This document shows, piece after piece, positions 39,980 through 49,713 of a DNA stretch of 64,000 nt. Every line of letters starts with the position of its first letter. Position 1 is the stretch's first letter. The stretch is from Xanthobacteraceae bacterium (GTDB lineage Bacteria; Pseudomonadota; Alphaproteobacteria; Rhizobiales; Xanthobacteraceae), in contig JASHQI010000201.1 of assembly GCA_030037645.1 (NCBI GenBank), positions 1 to 64,000 on the forward strand, read 5' to 3'. The notes under the pieces are model-generated. The model ran no database searches. It was not told where the DNA came from and worked only from the letters and a program-made list of their open reading frames with translations. The position numbers were made by a program, and so were the translations under genes.

Positions 39980-40957
39980 TTATGCCGCCAGCTCGGCACT
40001 GCGAATCTGTTGGTTCTTTAGGAACCAGCGGTAAGTTTGCTGCAGCCCTTTGTCCAAATCAATGTGTCCGCGCCATCCCATCTCCATGATTCTGGAGGAG
40101 TCGAGCAGCTTGCGCGGCATGCCGTCGGGTTTGCCGGTGTCGAAGACCAGTCGGCCGGAATAGCCCACGACGCTGCAAATTTTCCGCGTCAAATCTCCGA
40201 TTGAAACCTCCTGACCCGTGCCAACATTGATGAGGCGCGAGTCGGAATAAGTCTTTATCAGGAAGACCAGCGCATCGGCGCAGTCGTCCACGTGCATAAA
40301 TTCGCGAAATGCATGTCCCGTGCCCCAGATTGACAATTCCGGTGCATGATCGACACGCGCTTCGTGCGCCCGGCGGATCAGGCCGGGCACCACATGACCG
40401 GCTTGGGCGTTGAAATTGTCGCCTGGACCATAGAGGTTCGCCGGCACCGCGACGATAAAATCGCGGTCGTGTTGCTTGCGAGAGGCTTGGCAAAGCTTGA
40501 CGCCAGCGATTTTGGCGACCGTGTACCATTCGTTGGTCGGCTCGGGCAGCCCCTCGAGCAGTGAATCTTCCGACATTGGCTGCGGTGCAAGCCGCGGATA
40601 AAGACACGCAGCGCCGATGAACACCAGCTTCGATACGTTGGTCTTGACCGCGCCGTGAATGATGTTGGCCGCGATGGCGAGATTATCGTACAGAAAGTCG
40701 GCCGGACGCGTCGAATTGGCAAGGATTCCACCGACGGTCGCCGCGGCAATAAAGATTGCATCCGGGCGATATTCGGAAAGCCAATTTTCAACGTCAGCCT
40801 GACAACGTAGATCAAGCGTTTTGCGGCCTACGCTCAATAACGTGCAACCCTCACGCTGCAGTCTACGGACGAGCGCCGAGCCGACCATGCCACGGTGTCC
40901 GGCCACCCATACGCGCTTGCCCGCAAGCGGAAACCTCACCGCAGCGCTTTCGTTCAT
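39980..40957 (-). CDS. fcl: GDP-L-fucose synthase-like NAD-dependent epimerase/reductase (Fcl/ColC-type)
   Basis: KRVWVAGHRGMVGSALVRRL...AAATVGGILANSTRPADFLYDNLAIAANIIHGA...GAACLYPRLAPQPMSEDSLLEGLPEPTNEWYTVAKIAGVKLCQ; start set at internal ATG. Confidence 0.9.
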   Translation of the reverse strand: MNESAAVRFPLAGKRVWVAGHRGMVGSALVRRLQREGCTLLSVGRKTLDLRCQADVENWLSEYRPDAIFIAAATVGGILANSTRPADFLYDNLAIAANIIHGAVKTNVSKLVFIGAACLYPRLAPQPMSEDSLLEGLPEPTNEWYTVAKIAGVKLCQASRKQHDRDFIVAVPANLYGPGDNFNAQAGHVVPGLIRRAHEARVDHAPELSIWGTGHAFREFMHVDDCADALVFLIKTYSDSRLINVGTGQEVSIGDLTRKICSVVGYSGRLVFDTGKPDGMPRKLLDSSRIMEMGWRGHIDLDKGLQQTYRWFLKNQQIRSAELAA

Positions 40958-40997
40958 GATCTCGTTTTCCGCCGTTCGCCGACTCAGAAGCTGCGGA

Positions 40998-41609
40998 CTA
41001 TTTGCTGGATGATCTGCCAGCTTTGCTGCCGAATAAACCGTTTTCCACGAGCTCGCAAATAGCATGCGCGGCCACGATATGGATCTGCTGAATGAGCGGC
41101 GTCTCGGCCGCCGGCGCGGCCAAGCAATAATCGCACTCCGAGGACATGTCCCGCGGGCCGTTCCCGGTAAATCCCACCGTGATCAGGCCGATTTCGCGCG
41201 CCGCCTTGAGTGCGGCCAGCACATTAGGCGAGTGGCCCGAAGTCGAGATCGCCAGAAACACGTCGCCTCGCCGCCCCAGTCCGCGCACCTGACGCTCGAA
41301 GGTCCGGGCAAATCCATAATCGTTGCCAATCGCGGTTAAGACCGACGTGTCGGTCGTGAGCGCGATCGCCGGAAGAGGGTCGCGGTCGAAGTTGAGCCGC
41401 GACAGAAGCTCGCCTGCGATATGCTGCGCGTCGGCCGCACTGCCACCATTGCCCGCAATCAACAATTTTCCGCCATTGCGGAAGCACTGCGTTATGGCAC
41501 GGGCAATGGCATGAATGGCGGCCCGCAATGCCGCGTCCTGCGCCGCCCGGTCGAGTGTCTCACACGAGCGCTGAAAATGCGCCGCGACCGTATCGCTTCC
41601 GTCAACCAT
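40998..41609 (-). CDS. gmhA: SIS-domain D-sedoheptulose-7-phosphate isomerase
   Basis: GGKLLIAGNGGSAADAQHIAGELLSRL...ALTTDTSVLTAIGNDYGFARTFERQVRGLGRRGDVFLAISTSGHSPNVL. Confidence 0.93.
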   Translation of the reverse strand: MVDGSDTVAAHFQRSCETLDRAAQDAALRAAIHAIARAITQCFRNGGKLLIAGNGGSAADAQHIAGELLSRLNFDRDPLPAIALTTDTSVLTAIGNDYGFARTFERQVRGLGRRGDVFLAISTSGHSPNVLAALKAAREIGLITVGFTGNGPRDMSSECDYCLAAPAAETPLIQQIHIVAAHAICELVENGLFGSKAGRSSSK

Positions 41610-41900
41610 CAGACTCCTCGCGTCCGTCGATCCCAATCGAGATGCCCTTGCCGTCACGGTTTGTCGCCGGTCGCAACATTTAGCATTAGCATTTGAAGTT
41701 CCAACAGAAATAATCACACATTTCTTCTTGCCACATTCGTCTCACTAAATAAAAAGGGGACGTTGTTGCGTCCACGGGAATGGGTTGTATGAGTGCCGAT
41801 CTCGACTTCTTAGTCATCAATCCTAACGGGCGAGGCCGAATTTACCAGGAGTTCGGCGAAGAATTAACGGCGGCCGAGCCTCCTCTTTTGTGATGCAACG

Positions 41901-42548
41901 ATGACCAATACCGGCAGCGACGCAGTCGATGGCGACGGCGTCTGGTGCGAAATCCACAGCAACGCTGCACACGGCGGGCCGGCGCTGTTTCTGGATCGCG
42001 ATGGCGTCGTCGTTGAAGAAGTCGGATACCTCTACCGTCCCGACGATGTCGTGATCGTACCAGGTGCCGCGGTCGTCATCGGTGCCGCCAACCGGCGGGC
42101 TGTTCCAGTCGTATTGGTGACGAACCAATCGGGCATTGGCCGCGGCCTGTACGGCTGGCCGGAATTCATCGCGGTTCAAAACACAATTATCGGCGCGCTC
42201 GCAGCTCAGGGTGCGCGACTCGACGCTGTCTATGCCTGCCCACATCATCCAAATGGAAAAGGTGATTTTCTGCACCCCAACCACCCGGCGCGAAAGCCGA
42301 ATCCCGGCATGATTTTGCGCGCGGCGGCTGATCTTCGACTCATGCTGCGTCGATCATGGCTCGTCGGCGACAATGCAACCGACGTGGAAGCCGCCAAGCG
42401 CGCCGGCCTCGCCGGGGCCATGCAGGTGCTCACAGGGCATGGGCCGGCACATCGTGCCGCAGCGTTGAAACTCGCCAGTGCAGGCTTCGAAGTGCGCTTG
42501 GGCGCGAGCGTCGCCGATGCGCTGACGTTGCCCGTACTAGCCAGCTAA
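41901..42548 (+). CDS. gmhB: HAD-IIIA hydrolase, heptose 1,7-bisphosphate 7-phosphatase-like
   Basis: ALFLDRDGVVVEEVGYLYRPDDVVIVPGA...VLVTNQSGIGRGLY...CPHHPNG...RKPNPGMILRAAADL...WLVGDNATDVEAAKRAG. Confidence 0.9.
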   Translation: MTNTGSDAVDGDGVWCEIHSNAAHGGPALFLDRDGVVVEEVGYLYRPDDVVIVPGAAVVIGAANRRAVPVVLVTNQSGIGRGLYGWPEFIAVQNTIIGALAAQGARLDAVYACPHHPNGKGDFLHPNHPARKPNPGMILRAAADLRLMLRRSWLVGDNATDVEAAKRAGLAGAMQVLTGHGPAHRAAALKLASAGFEVRLGASVADALTLPVLAS

Positions 42549-43280
42549 CGCGGCAGCCGGCTGCATCAGTTGCCTGTCGAAGCGCTTGAATCCGCGCGCC
42601 CGCGATAGTCTCAGCATCCACCGGGGATTCTTGCGCGCCATATCGACAAAAATGGCGTGCGCGTCGCCGCCGCGCGCGCCTAACAGACTACGAAGGAAAA
42701 ATTCGCCCGCCGACGAAAAAAATGCCCATTGAATCCAGGAGTGCCATAAGCAATCTCGGTGAGCGATGATTCAATATGTGTCCGCATGTCCACGCTGAAA
42801 GAAGAGTGGACGCGGACTTGAGCCCTCTCCTTGGAAGTAGATGATCCGTCCGGCAACAATGTCAGCATTCGGATTTGCGGCGACGATCGAGCCGACAGTT
42901 GCTAGGGTCCCCTGCGGATAAAGATCGTCTACGTTGAGAAACGCGATAATGTCGCCGGTCGCCCGCGCAATTGCCTTGTTCATGGCATCGTGCACGCCGA
43001 TGTCCGGCTCGCTGACGACGAGCAAATGGGGATAGCGAGCCAGGATTTCGAGCGTTCCATCGGTGGAGCGGGCATCCATCACGATATGCTCGAGCGCCGG
43101 ATAACCCTGGCGCGACGCTATCGATCGCTTCAGCGATGAAGCGACTGCCATTACGGCAAGGCGTGGTGATGGTGATCCGCGGAAATGCCGCGTGCGACCG
43201 ATCCGGTCCCGAGTGCAGTTCTGCAGGTACAGTCAAAGCCGAACCTATTTCATCGGTGTCGGCAACGTGGCACGCCACGC
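42537..43280 (-). pseudogene. Family 2 glycosyltransferase remnant (multiple frameshifts, internal loss)
   Basis: N-part FPRITITTPCRNGSRFIAEAIDSV (ORF 42862-43278), middle YPALEHIVMDARSTDGTLEILARYPHLLVVSEPDIGVHDAMNKAIARATGDIIAFLNVDDLYPQGTLA (ORF 42771-43151), next SLTEIAYGTPGFNGHFFRR (ORF 42680-42868), C-tail AIFVDMARKNPRWMLRLSRARGFKRF; three reading frames used. Confidence 0.8.
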
Positions 43281-43284
43281 TCGA

Positions 43285-44229
43285 CTAGACGTTACCGTAA
43301 ACCCTGTTTCGGATCATCCGATAGCCCTTGATGAGCTCACGAATCCCGTCGTCGAGGCTGTAGGCCGGAGAATAACCGGTCGCCTCAATCCGCGAATTGG
43401 ATACGATGTAGTCGCGCTTGTCGGGATCTTCTCCCACCGGCGCTTCGAGAAATTGAAAGCTTGGGACTTGCAGCTTGATGCGTTCGCACAGTTCGGCCTT
43501 CGAAAGATTGGCGTCCGATAACCCGACATTGAATGGCCGCCCCTTCATGGCGTCGAATCTGTCCATCGTATGCATAAACGCGCGCGCGACGTCGCGAACG
43601 TGAATATAGTTCCGCTTGAAGTGAGCCTCGAACAGGACAACGAAACGATCAGTCACTGCGCGATAAACGAAATCGTTCACCAGCAGATCGATCCGCATCC
43701 GCGGCGCCATGCCGAATACCGTCGCGAGCCGCAGGCTGACCGAATTATCCCGCTCGAGGATAATCTGCTCGGCCGCGACTTTGTCGCGAGCATAGAGCGA
43801 GATCGGCCGCAACGGCGAATCTTCGGTGCAAAATTGACCCTGCTCGCCGACGCCGTAGCCGCTGTTGGTGATTGGTATGACGATGCGCTGATCCTTCGAC
43901 AGCAGCTTCCGCAGCGTAGTGATGGCGTCGCGATTGGTGGACGTAGCCGCGATCGGATCCTTGTCGCAGAGCGGCGCGCCGACCAGCGCCGCGAGCGGAA
44001 AAATGTAATCCGCCTTGGCGACAAGCGGTTTGAGCGTCTCGACCTTGCGGCAATCGCCGCTGACAACATCGAAATTCTCGTTGATGCAAAGCTGTGCCAG
44101 GCTGTTTTGCAGATACATGAAATTGTCGAGCACCGTGACCCGATTGCCGGCAGCTAACAGCGCGGGCACAAGAACGGAGCCGAGATAGCCGGCCCCGCCA
44201 GTCACCAGGATGGACTGCTTATTTGCCAT
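43285..44229 (-). CDS. NAD-dependent epimerase/dehydratase (extended SDR, sugar nucleotide)
   Basis: QSILVTGGAGYLGSVLVPALLAAGNRVTVLDNFMY...PITNSGYGVGEQGQFCTEDSPLRPISLYARDKVAAE. Confidence 0.92.
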   Translation of the reverse strand: MANKQSILVTGGAGYLGSVLVPALLAAGNRVTVLDNFMYLQNSLAQLCINENFDVVSGDCRKVETLKPLVAKADYIFPLAALVGAPLCDKDPIAATSTNRDAITTLRKLLSKDQRIVIPITNSGYGVGEQGQFCTEDSPLRPISLYARDKVAAEQIILERDNSVSLRLATVFGMAPRMRIDLLVNDFVYRAVTDRFVVLFEAHFKRNYIHVRDVARAFMHTMDRFDAMKGRPFNVGLSDANLSKAELCERIKLQVPSFQFLEAPVGEDPDKRDYIVSNSRIEATGYSPAYSLDDGIRELIKGYRMIRNRVYGNV

Positions 44230-44252
44230 GGTTCTGCGCCCTGTAATCGCCC

Positions 44253-45347
44253 TCAGCGGGCGGCTCGATCGAGAACATCGCGCAGCCGTTCGATCTGCGC
44301 GGTGAGGTCGAAGGGGTGATTGCCGACAAAGAAACCTTGATCGTGCGCCAGATTGGCATTCGGCAGGCCATCGACGCACTCGTAATCGTAGTGTTTGATC
44401 ACGTCGTGGCGAGTAATGCATCCGCCGGTGATCATACGGTAGCCGATGTCGGCCTCTTTCAGAGCCCGCATGATCTGTCGCCGCGGCACTCCGGCGTCGG
44501 GATTGAGCACGATGGTGAACGAGAATGCCGAACTCCTGCCGTTCTCCCGCTGAATGATAAAGCGATTGTCGCCACTGAACAGTTTCTGGAACAGCGTCCA
44601 ATTTTTGCGACGCTCGGCCGTCATCCTAGGTAACTTCTTGAGCTGCTCTACGCCGACAGCGCCGCTGAGCTCGATCGGCCGCACATTGTAGCCGGGCAAG
44701 ATGAACCGATACGCCTCGTGAAAATCATCATCACGCTTTTCGAAAATCACGGAGTCCGGAGGTAAATCTCGCGCCCAACCGTGGGCGCGCATCGATTTGA
44801 TCAATTCGAACAGCTCGCGGTCATCGGTCGTCACCATGCCGCCTTCCATGGTCGAGATGTGATGCGAGAAAAAGGAGCTGAAGGTCGACAGCTGACCGAA
44901 GGTACCGGCCTTTTTGCCGGCCAGTTCGGCGTCCAACGATTCGCAATTGTCCTCGATGAAATACAAGCCACGCTGGTCTGCGAATCGGCGCATGAGATCA
45001 GGTGCCGCCGGATTGCCCAAGATACTCACGCCCATGATGGCCCGTGTGCGCGGTTCCATAGCGACCTCGAGCTGGCGGCAGTCCACGTTGATGGTGTCCA
45101 GCTCGATATCCAGGATCTTCAGCTTGAGACCATATTGTTGCAACGGATGATAGGTGGTGGCCCAAGAAATCGCGGGAACAATCACTTCGTCACCGCGCTG
45201 CAACGGCCGATCCTTCTTGTAAAACAGAGCGGCAACGGCGAGCAGATTCGCCGAGGATCCCGAGTTCACCATCACCGCATATTTGCGATTGTGATAAGCC
45301 GCAAAAGCCTCACCCCTGACGGCCGCAGTTATTAAGAGAAAACACAA
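44253..45347 (-). CDS. ColD-like PLP-dependent GDP-4-keto-6-deoxy-D-mannose 3-dehydratase homolog, apparently N-terminally truncated
   Basis: NRKYAVMVNSGSSANLLAVAALFYKK...VPAISWATTYHPLQQYGLKLKILDI...FSSFFSHHISTMEGGMVTTDD (His in place of PLP Lys)...LPGYNVRPIELSGAVGVEQLKKLPRM; only ~21 residues precede KYAVMV. Confidence 0.82.
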   Translation of the reverse strand: MCFLLITAAVRGEAFAAYHNRKYAVMVNSGSSANLLAVAALFYKKDRPLQRGDEVIVPAISWATTYHPLQQYGLKLKILDIELDTINVDCRQLEVAMEPRTRAIMGVSILGNPAAPDLMRRFADQRGLYFIEDNCESLDAELAGKKAGTFGQLSTFSSFFSHHISTMEGGMVTTDDRELFELIKSMRAHGWARDLPPDSVIFEKRDDDFHEAYRFILPGYNVRPIELSGAVGVEQLKKLPRMTAERRKNWTLFQKLFSGDNRFIIQRENGRSSAFSFTIVLNPDAGVPRRQIMRALKEADIGYRMITGGCITRHDVIKHYDYECVDGLPNANLAHDQGFFVGNHPFDLTAQIERLRDVLDRAAR

Positions 45348-45502
45348 TGAGAATCAAGACGCTCTCATTATTCCAACGGCCGGCACTTCGCGATGAGTAC
45401 GATGAGATCGTTTTCGTCGATTGGAACAGCGCGAGTGGTGCTCCGACTTTTCCGGAGACCGTCGCTCATTCGCTGACGGAGCGTCCGGCTATAGGCCCTT
45501 AG
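45347..45502 (+). pseudogene. Possible glycosyltransferase fragment
   Basis: 51-aa ORF MRIKTLSLFQRPALRDEYDEIVFVDWNSASGAPTFPETVAHSLTERPAIGP resembling the GT-A nucleotide-binding region; too short for a full protein and absent from the ORF track. Confidence 0.4.
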
Positions 45503-46493
45503 GCGGTGTTTGGATGAAGCTCGTTTCGGCGGTTGCCTGCAGCTTTGTAAGCTGCGGGCGCGATCGAGTTTGCCCGACGATCCAACAAACACCACCGATC
45601 AGGCCCGCCACGAGATTCATGAAACCAAACACAATCGAAGCCGCCAGCGCCACATCCTTAGGCACATTCAAGAGCCCGAACCCGACAACGAATAATCCTT
45701 CGCGCAAGCCCCACCCCGCGATCGAGATCGGAAGCACCAGCAGGAGGAGCACCACCGGCGTGACGATCATCACTCCGACAAAAGAGACGTTTGCGCCGAG
45801 ATTCCATAGGATGAACCAAATCAGCACGAAGTTCATCGCCTGATTGCCGATCGAAAGCGATAAGATGTTGGCCGAATCGACGGGCCGGCCCGCCAAGAAC
45901 AGCACATCGTCAACGATTTGTGCCAAAAAACGGCCTACGCGAAATTTGGCAATTCGAGCCTGCGCCTGCCACAGAAGGTAGAGCATGAACCACAGCATGA
46001 GGCCCGCAACGATGAGTGCGATAATAGTCTCAAGCCTTGGAACCGCGAACAGTCGCTCAATCAACGTGGGAAGCCCATATAAGCTCATGGCGGAGAGGAC
46101 GACAAATCCGGCAAGGCGATCGATCAGGACAGAATTGAAGGCTGCGGCGAAGGAACAGTCGCGGCGACAGAGCAGCCACACGCGCATACCGTCGCCGCCT
46201 ATCACCGAGGGCAGCACCTGATTGAAGAAAAGTCCAATGAGATTGAGACGAAATAGTCCCCAGATGCTGAAGTGCCGGCCGATCGATCGCAAGACGATCT
46301 TCCATCGCACAGTTGCAAAGGCAAGTGCGACGTAGAGGATGACCACGCCCATGAGGGCGACACTCGGCGTGAGGTCGCGCACATGCTGCAGCGTGGCGGC
46401 ATAATTGATCTTGCGAAACAGCAACCAGAACAACAGCAATGTGACGGCCGCTTTGCTGATGCTCGACAGGATGCGAGGTAGAATCTTTGCCAT
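45489..46493 (-). CDS. Lysylphosphatidylglycerol synthase TM region / UPF0104 family membrane protein
   Basis: LFRKINYAATLQHVRDL...LNLIGLFFNQVLPSVIGGDGMRVWLLCRRDCSFAAAFNSVLIDRLAGFVVL...LPISIAGWGLREGLFV. Confidence 0.88.
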   Translation of the reverse strand: MAKILPRILSSISKAAVTLLLFWLLFRKINYAATLQHVRDLTPSVALMGVVILYVALAFATVRWKIVLRSIGRHFSIWGLFRLNLIGLFFNQVLPSVIGGDGMRVWLLCRRDCSFAAAFNSVLIDRLAGFVVLSAMSLYGLPTLIERLFAVPRLETIIALIVAGLMLWFMLYLLWQAQARIAKFRVGRFLAQIVDDVLFLAGRPVDSANILSLSIGNQAMNFVLIWFILWNLGANVSFVGVMIVTPVVLLLLVLPISIAGWGLREGLFVVGFGLLNVPKDVALAASIVFGFMNLVAGLIGGVCWIVGQTRSRPQLTKLQATAETSFIQTPPKGL

Positions 46494-46570
46494 TCCACTC
46501 CCTTTGCGACACATTCCGCGGCTAACCGCGGATGGTGTGCAGACTTCAAACGCCGCACGGACGCGACAGC

Positions 46571-48481
46571 TCAGGCAGCGACACCCTGAAAATCGGGCAC
46601 GGCGTCACGCAAAACGCGATAGATCGCCTCGCGCTCGTCGCGCGAAAGCGCTTGATCCAGCATGACAAGCCAGCCACGCATCGCGTCGATTGGAGGCTGC
46701 GTGGGACGCGCTGCGGCGACGCCGGCGACGCCGATTTCGACTTCCGGCTCTTCGCGCGCAAAAAGAATTTCTTGCATCCGCTCGCCCGGCCGCGCGCCCG
46801 TGAACACAATGTCGATGTCACGACCCGGCTCCAGCCCTGCGAGCCGAATCATGCGCTCTGCGAGATCCACGATCTTGACCGGCTGACCCATTTTGAGCAC
46901 GTAGACCGACACGTCCGAGCGCTGCGGACCGAGCGCGTGGCTGGCGGCAGTAACGACGAGATCACATGCCTCGCGGATGGTCATGAAATAGCGCACCATG
47001 TCGGGATGCGTGACTGTGACCGGCCCGCCGGCGTCAATTTGGGCCTTGAACTTCGGCACCACGGAGCCATGTGACGCGAGCACATTGCCAAACCGCACCG
47101 CGATGAGCCGCATCGCGCGGGGGCCAGCGTGCGCATGGCGCGCGAAATCCGCATCGAGCGCTTGGCAATACATTTCGGCAAAACGTTTGGTTGCTCCCAG
47201 AACCGAGACCGGCTCAACCGCCTTGTCGGTCGAGATCATCACCATTGCCTTGGCACCCGCCGCCGCTGCCGCGTCAGCGACATTGACCGAGCCAAACACG
47301 TTGGTTTTGACCCCTTCATCCCAGTTACACTCCAACAGCGGCACGTGCTTGAGCGCCGCAGCATGGAACACGATGTCTGGCCCGAATTCATTCATGAGCC
47401 GAAACACGCGGTCACGATCGCGAACATCGGCGAGCCGCGCAACAATTTCCGGCTGCGATCTCTTGGTCGCGAGAGTCTCGAGCACCGCGTGCAGCGCCGG
47501 TTCGGAATTCTCGATGATCAGCAGCCGCGCCGCGCCGAAGGTGATGACGCGATCGCAAATCTCCGAGCCGATCGAGCCGCCGCCTCCAGTCACCACAATC
47601 GACCGGCCCCTCAGGAAGTGGTCGAGACGGCTGTAGTCGATATCGACGCTGGGCCGGAGCAGCAAATCCTCGACGTTAACCGGAGCAAGGCGGAGCGGGT
47701 CGCCGCCGTCGTCAAATGAGGGCAGGCGATTGACCATCAGACCGAGACGGCGCGCCTGCATTAGAGTTGTCTCTGCTTTTGCATCCGCAGCGAAAGCCGA
47801 AGGCGTGAAGACCACGCGCGATACGATAATGCCGCGTTGCGCGCGATCGTGAACGGCAGCCTCGAGGCGAGCGAAGTCGCCGAGGACGGGAATTCCCCTC
47901 ATAAATTGGCCGTGGTCGGCCGACGATGGCGAAAGAATGCCGACGGGACGGATCTTTTTGACGGCACCGCTCTCGATTGCGCGCAGTAGCACTTCGACAT
48001 CGGCTGCACGGCCGAGCACAAGGGTTGGATTGGCGTTCTCTTTGAGAGCGTGGTGACGCGTCCGGCTGAAGCGGTAATAACGATATGCGATGCGTGGTCC
48101 GCCCAGAAATACCATCTGGAGAATCCAATAGAGCGCGATCGTGACCTTGCCGAAAAAGAAATGTCCGAGCGCGTTGGGCGCAACCAATACATAATCAACG
48201 ATCAGGAGCGATACGGCCAATACGGTCGTCGCCCGCAGGATGTTCATGAGATCCGGAAGCGACGCGAACCGCCACTTCGATTCGTACAGATGGAAAAGGT
48301 AGTAAATGATCCCGGCATAGGCGACAAAACCAGGCAAAAACAAAAGCAACGCGTGCGCCCGGACCGTGAGGCCGGCGGCGTCAAAGCGGGCGTAGAAGCT
48401 CGCGACAATCGCCGCCGCCGTCATCAACAAATCGTGGCCAACGACGAGCGTCTTGCGTGTGCTGATCTTCAGTCCGAACAT
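46571..48481 (-). CDS. CapD/WbpM-like nucleoside-diphosphate sugar epimerase/4,6-dehydratase
   Basis: N-terminal TM helices; LGRAADVEVLLRAIE; GRSIVVTGGGGSIGSEICDRVI...FHAAALKHVPLLECNWDEGVKTNVFGSVNVADAA...MISTDKAVEPVSVLGATKRFAEMYCQ. Confidence 0.95.
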   Translation of the reverse strand: MFGLKISTRKTLVVGHDLLMTAAAIVASFYARFDAAGLTVRAHALLLFLPGFVAYAGIIYYLFHLYESKWRFASLPDLMNILRATTVLAVSLLIVDYVLVAPNALGHFFFGKVTIALYWILQMVFLGGPRIAYRYYRFSRTRHHALKENANPTLVLGRAADVEVLLRAIESGAVKKIRPVGILSPSSADHGQFMRGIPVLGDFARLEAAVHDRAQRGIIVSRVVFTPSAFAADAKAETTLMQARRLGLMVNRLPSFDDGGDPLRLAPVNVEDLLLRPSVDIDYSRLDHFLRGRSIVVTGGGGSIGSEICDRVITFGAARLLIIENSEPALHAVLETLATKRSQPEIVARLADVRDRDRVFRLMNEFGPDIVFHAAALKHVPLLECNWDEGVKTNVFGSVNVADAAAAAGAKAMVMISTDKAVEPVSVLGATKRFAEMYCQALDADFARHAHAGPRAMRLIAVRFGNVLASHGSVVPKFKAQIDAGGPVTVTHPDMVRYFMTIREACDLVVTAASHALGPQRSDVSVYVLKMGQPVKIVDLAERMIRLAGLEPGRDIDIVFTGARPGERMQEILFAREEPEVEIGVAGVAAARPTQPPIDAMRGWLVMLDQALSRDEREAIYRVLRDAVPDFQGVAA

Positions 48482-48651
48482 CCCGTGCCCGTACCGGCGT
48501 AATATCTCTCAGCCCCGTTCCATTACCGGGCTTTGCAGAGCGGCGCCACTCCATAAAAGATTATCGCGCGATGGCGGCAAATTTCCTATGATTTCAGCGC
48601 CAAAACCGGCGGTTTTGGGTGCATGAGCGGCAATGAGGGAGCGAGTCCAGC

Positions 48652-49665
48652 ATGACCGCGATGTGGGCCATGCGCGACACGGTGACAGGGGCCTTTTCCG
48701 CACTCGCCTGCGCTGGCCTCATCGTCTTGTTGCGGCCGACGCTCCAACGTTATGCGACGGCAAAGCCAACCGCGCGCTCCTCGCACTCCAGACCGACGCC
48801 ACAGGGCGGCGGAATCGCGGTCATCATTGCGACCATCGCGGCGACGTTACTTGGCATATTCAGTTTCCGTGGATCGAGCGCGTCGGCGGTTGCGACGGTT
48901 TTTGCGGCTGCAGTGCTGATGGCATGCATCGGCGCCATCGACGACATTCATCCCCTCAGGGTCGCTCCAAGGTTGATCGGGCAAGCGCTGGCGGTCGCCG
49001 GGGTGATCTATGCGTTGCCGGACGATCTTCGCGTCGTGCCTATTTTGCCCTGGTGGATCGAGCGTGGGCTGCTATTCGTCGGCGGACTATGGTTCGTCAA
49101 TCTCGTGAACTTCATGGACGGCATCGACTGGATGACGGCGGCGGAGGTCGTGCCGATCACCGCCGCGCTGGTGACACTTGGCTACCTCGGAGTGCTGGCA
49201 CGCGAAGCCATTATTGTGGCGTTGGCGCTTGGCGGCGCGGTACTTGGATTTGCCTACTTCAACAAGCCGCCCGCCAAGCTATTCCTCGGCGATGTCGGCA
49301 GTCTGCCAATCGGCCTCCTGCTCGGCTGGCTGCTGGTGCTGCTCGCCGGCCACGGTGAGCTGACCGCGGCCTTGTTGTTGCCTCTGTATTATCTCGCCGA
49401 TGCGACGCTCACGCTGATACACCGCTTGTTGAGTGGTGAACGAGTCTTCAAGGCGCACCGCGCACATTACTACCAACGCGCCACCGATCGCGGTTTGACC
49501 GTGATCGAGATCGTGACACGAGTCTTCGCAGTTAATCTGGGGCTCGCGGCGCTCGCAGTATCGAGTGTGCTCGCACGGAACCCAGACGCCGACATCGCCC
49601 TGCTGACCTGCGGCGCAGCGCTGGTCGGCTGGCTTCTCTTTGTGTTCGCCACTGGACGACGATAG
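48652..49665 (+). CDS. MraY/WecA-family undecaprenyl-phosphate glycosyl-1-phosphate transferase
   Basis: HSRPTPQGGGIAVI...IGAIDDIHPL...NLVNFMDGIDWMTAAEVV...FLGDVGSLPIGLLLGWLL...KAHRAHYYQRA. Confidence 0.93.
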   Translation: MTAMWAMRDTVTGAFSALACAGLIVLLRPTLQRYATAKPTARSSHSRPTPQGGGIAVIIATIAATLLGIFSFRGSSASAVATVFAAAVLMACIGAIDDIHPLRVAPRLIGQALAVAGVIYALPDDLRVVPILPWWIERGLLFVGGLWFVNLVNFMDGIDWMTAAEVVPITAALVTLGYLGVLAREAIIVALALGGAVLGFAYFNKPPAKLFLGDVGSLPIGLLLGWLLVLLAGHGELTAALLLPLYYLADATLTLIHRLLSGERVFKAHRAHYYQRATDRGLTVIEIVTRVFAVNLGLAALAVSSVLARNPDADIALLTCGAALVGWLLFVFATGRR

Positions 49666-49713
49666 CCATGCTACGATCATCTTACCTGTAGGCCGCTGTC
49701 CGTTACCGCCGCC

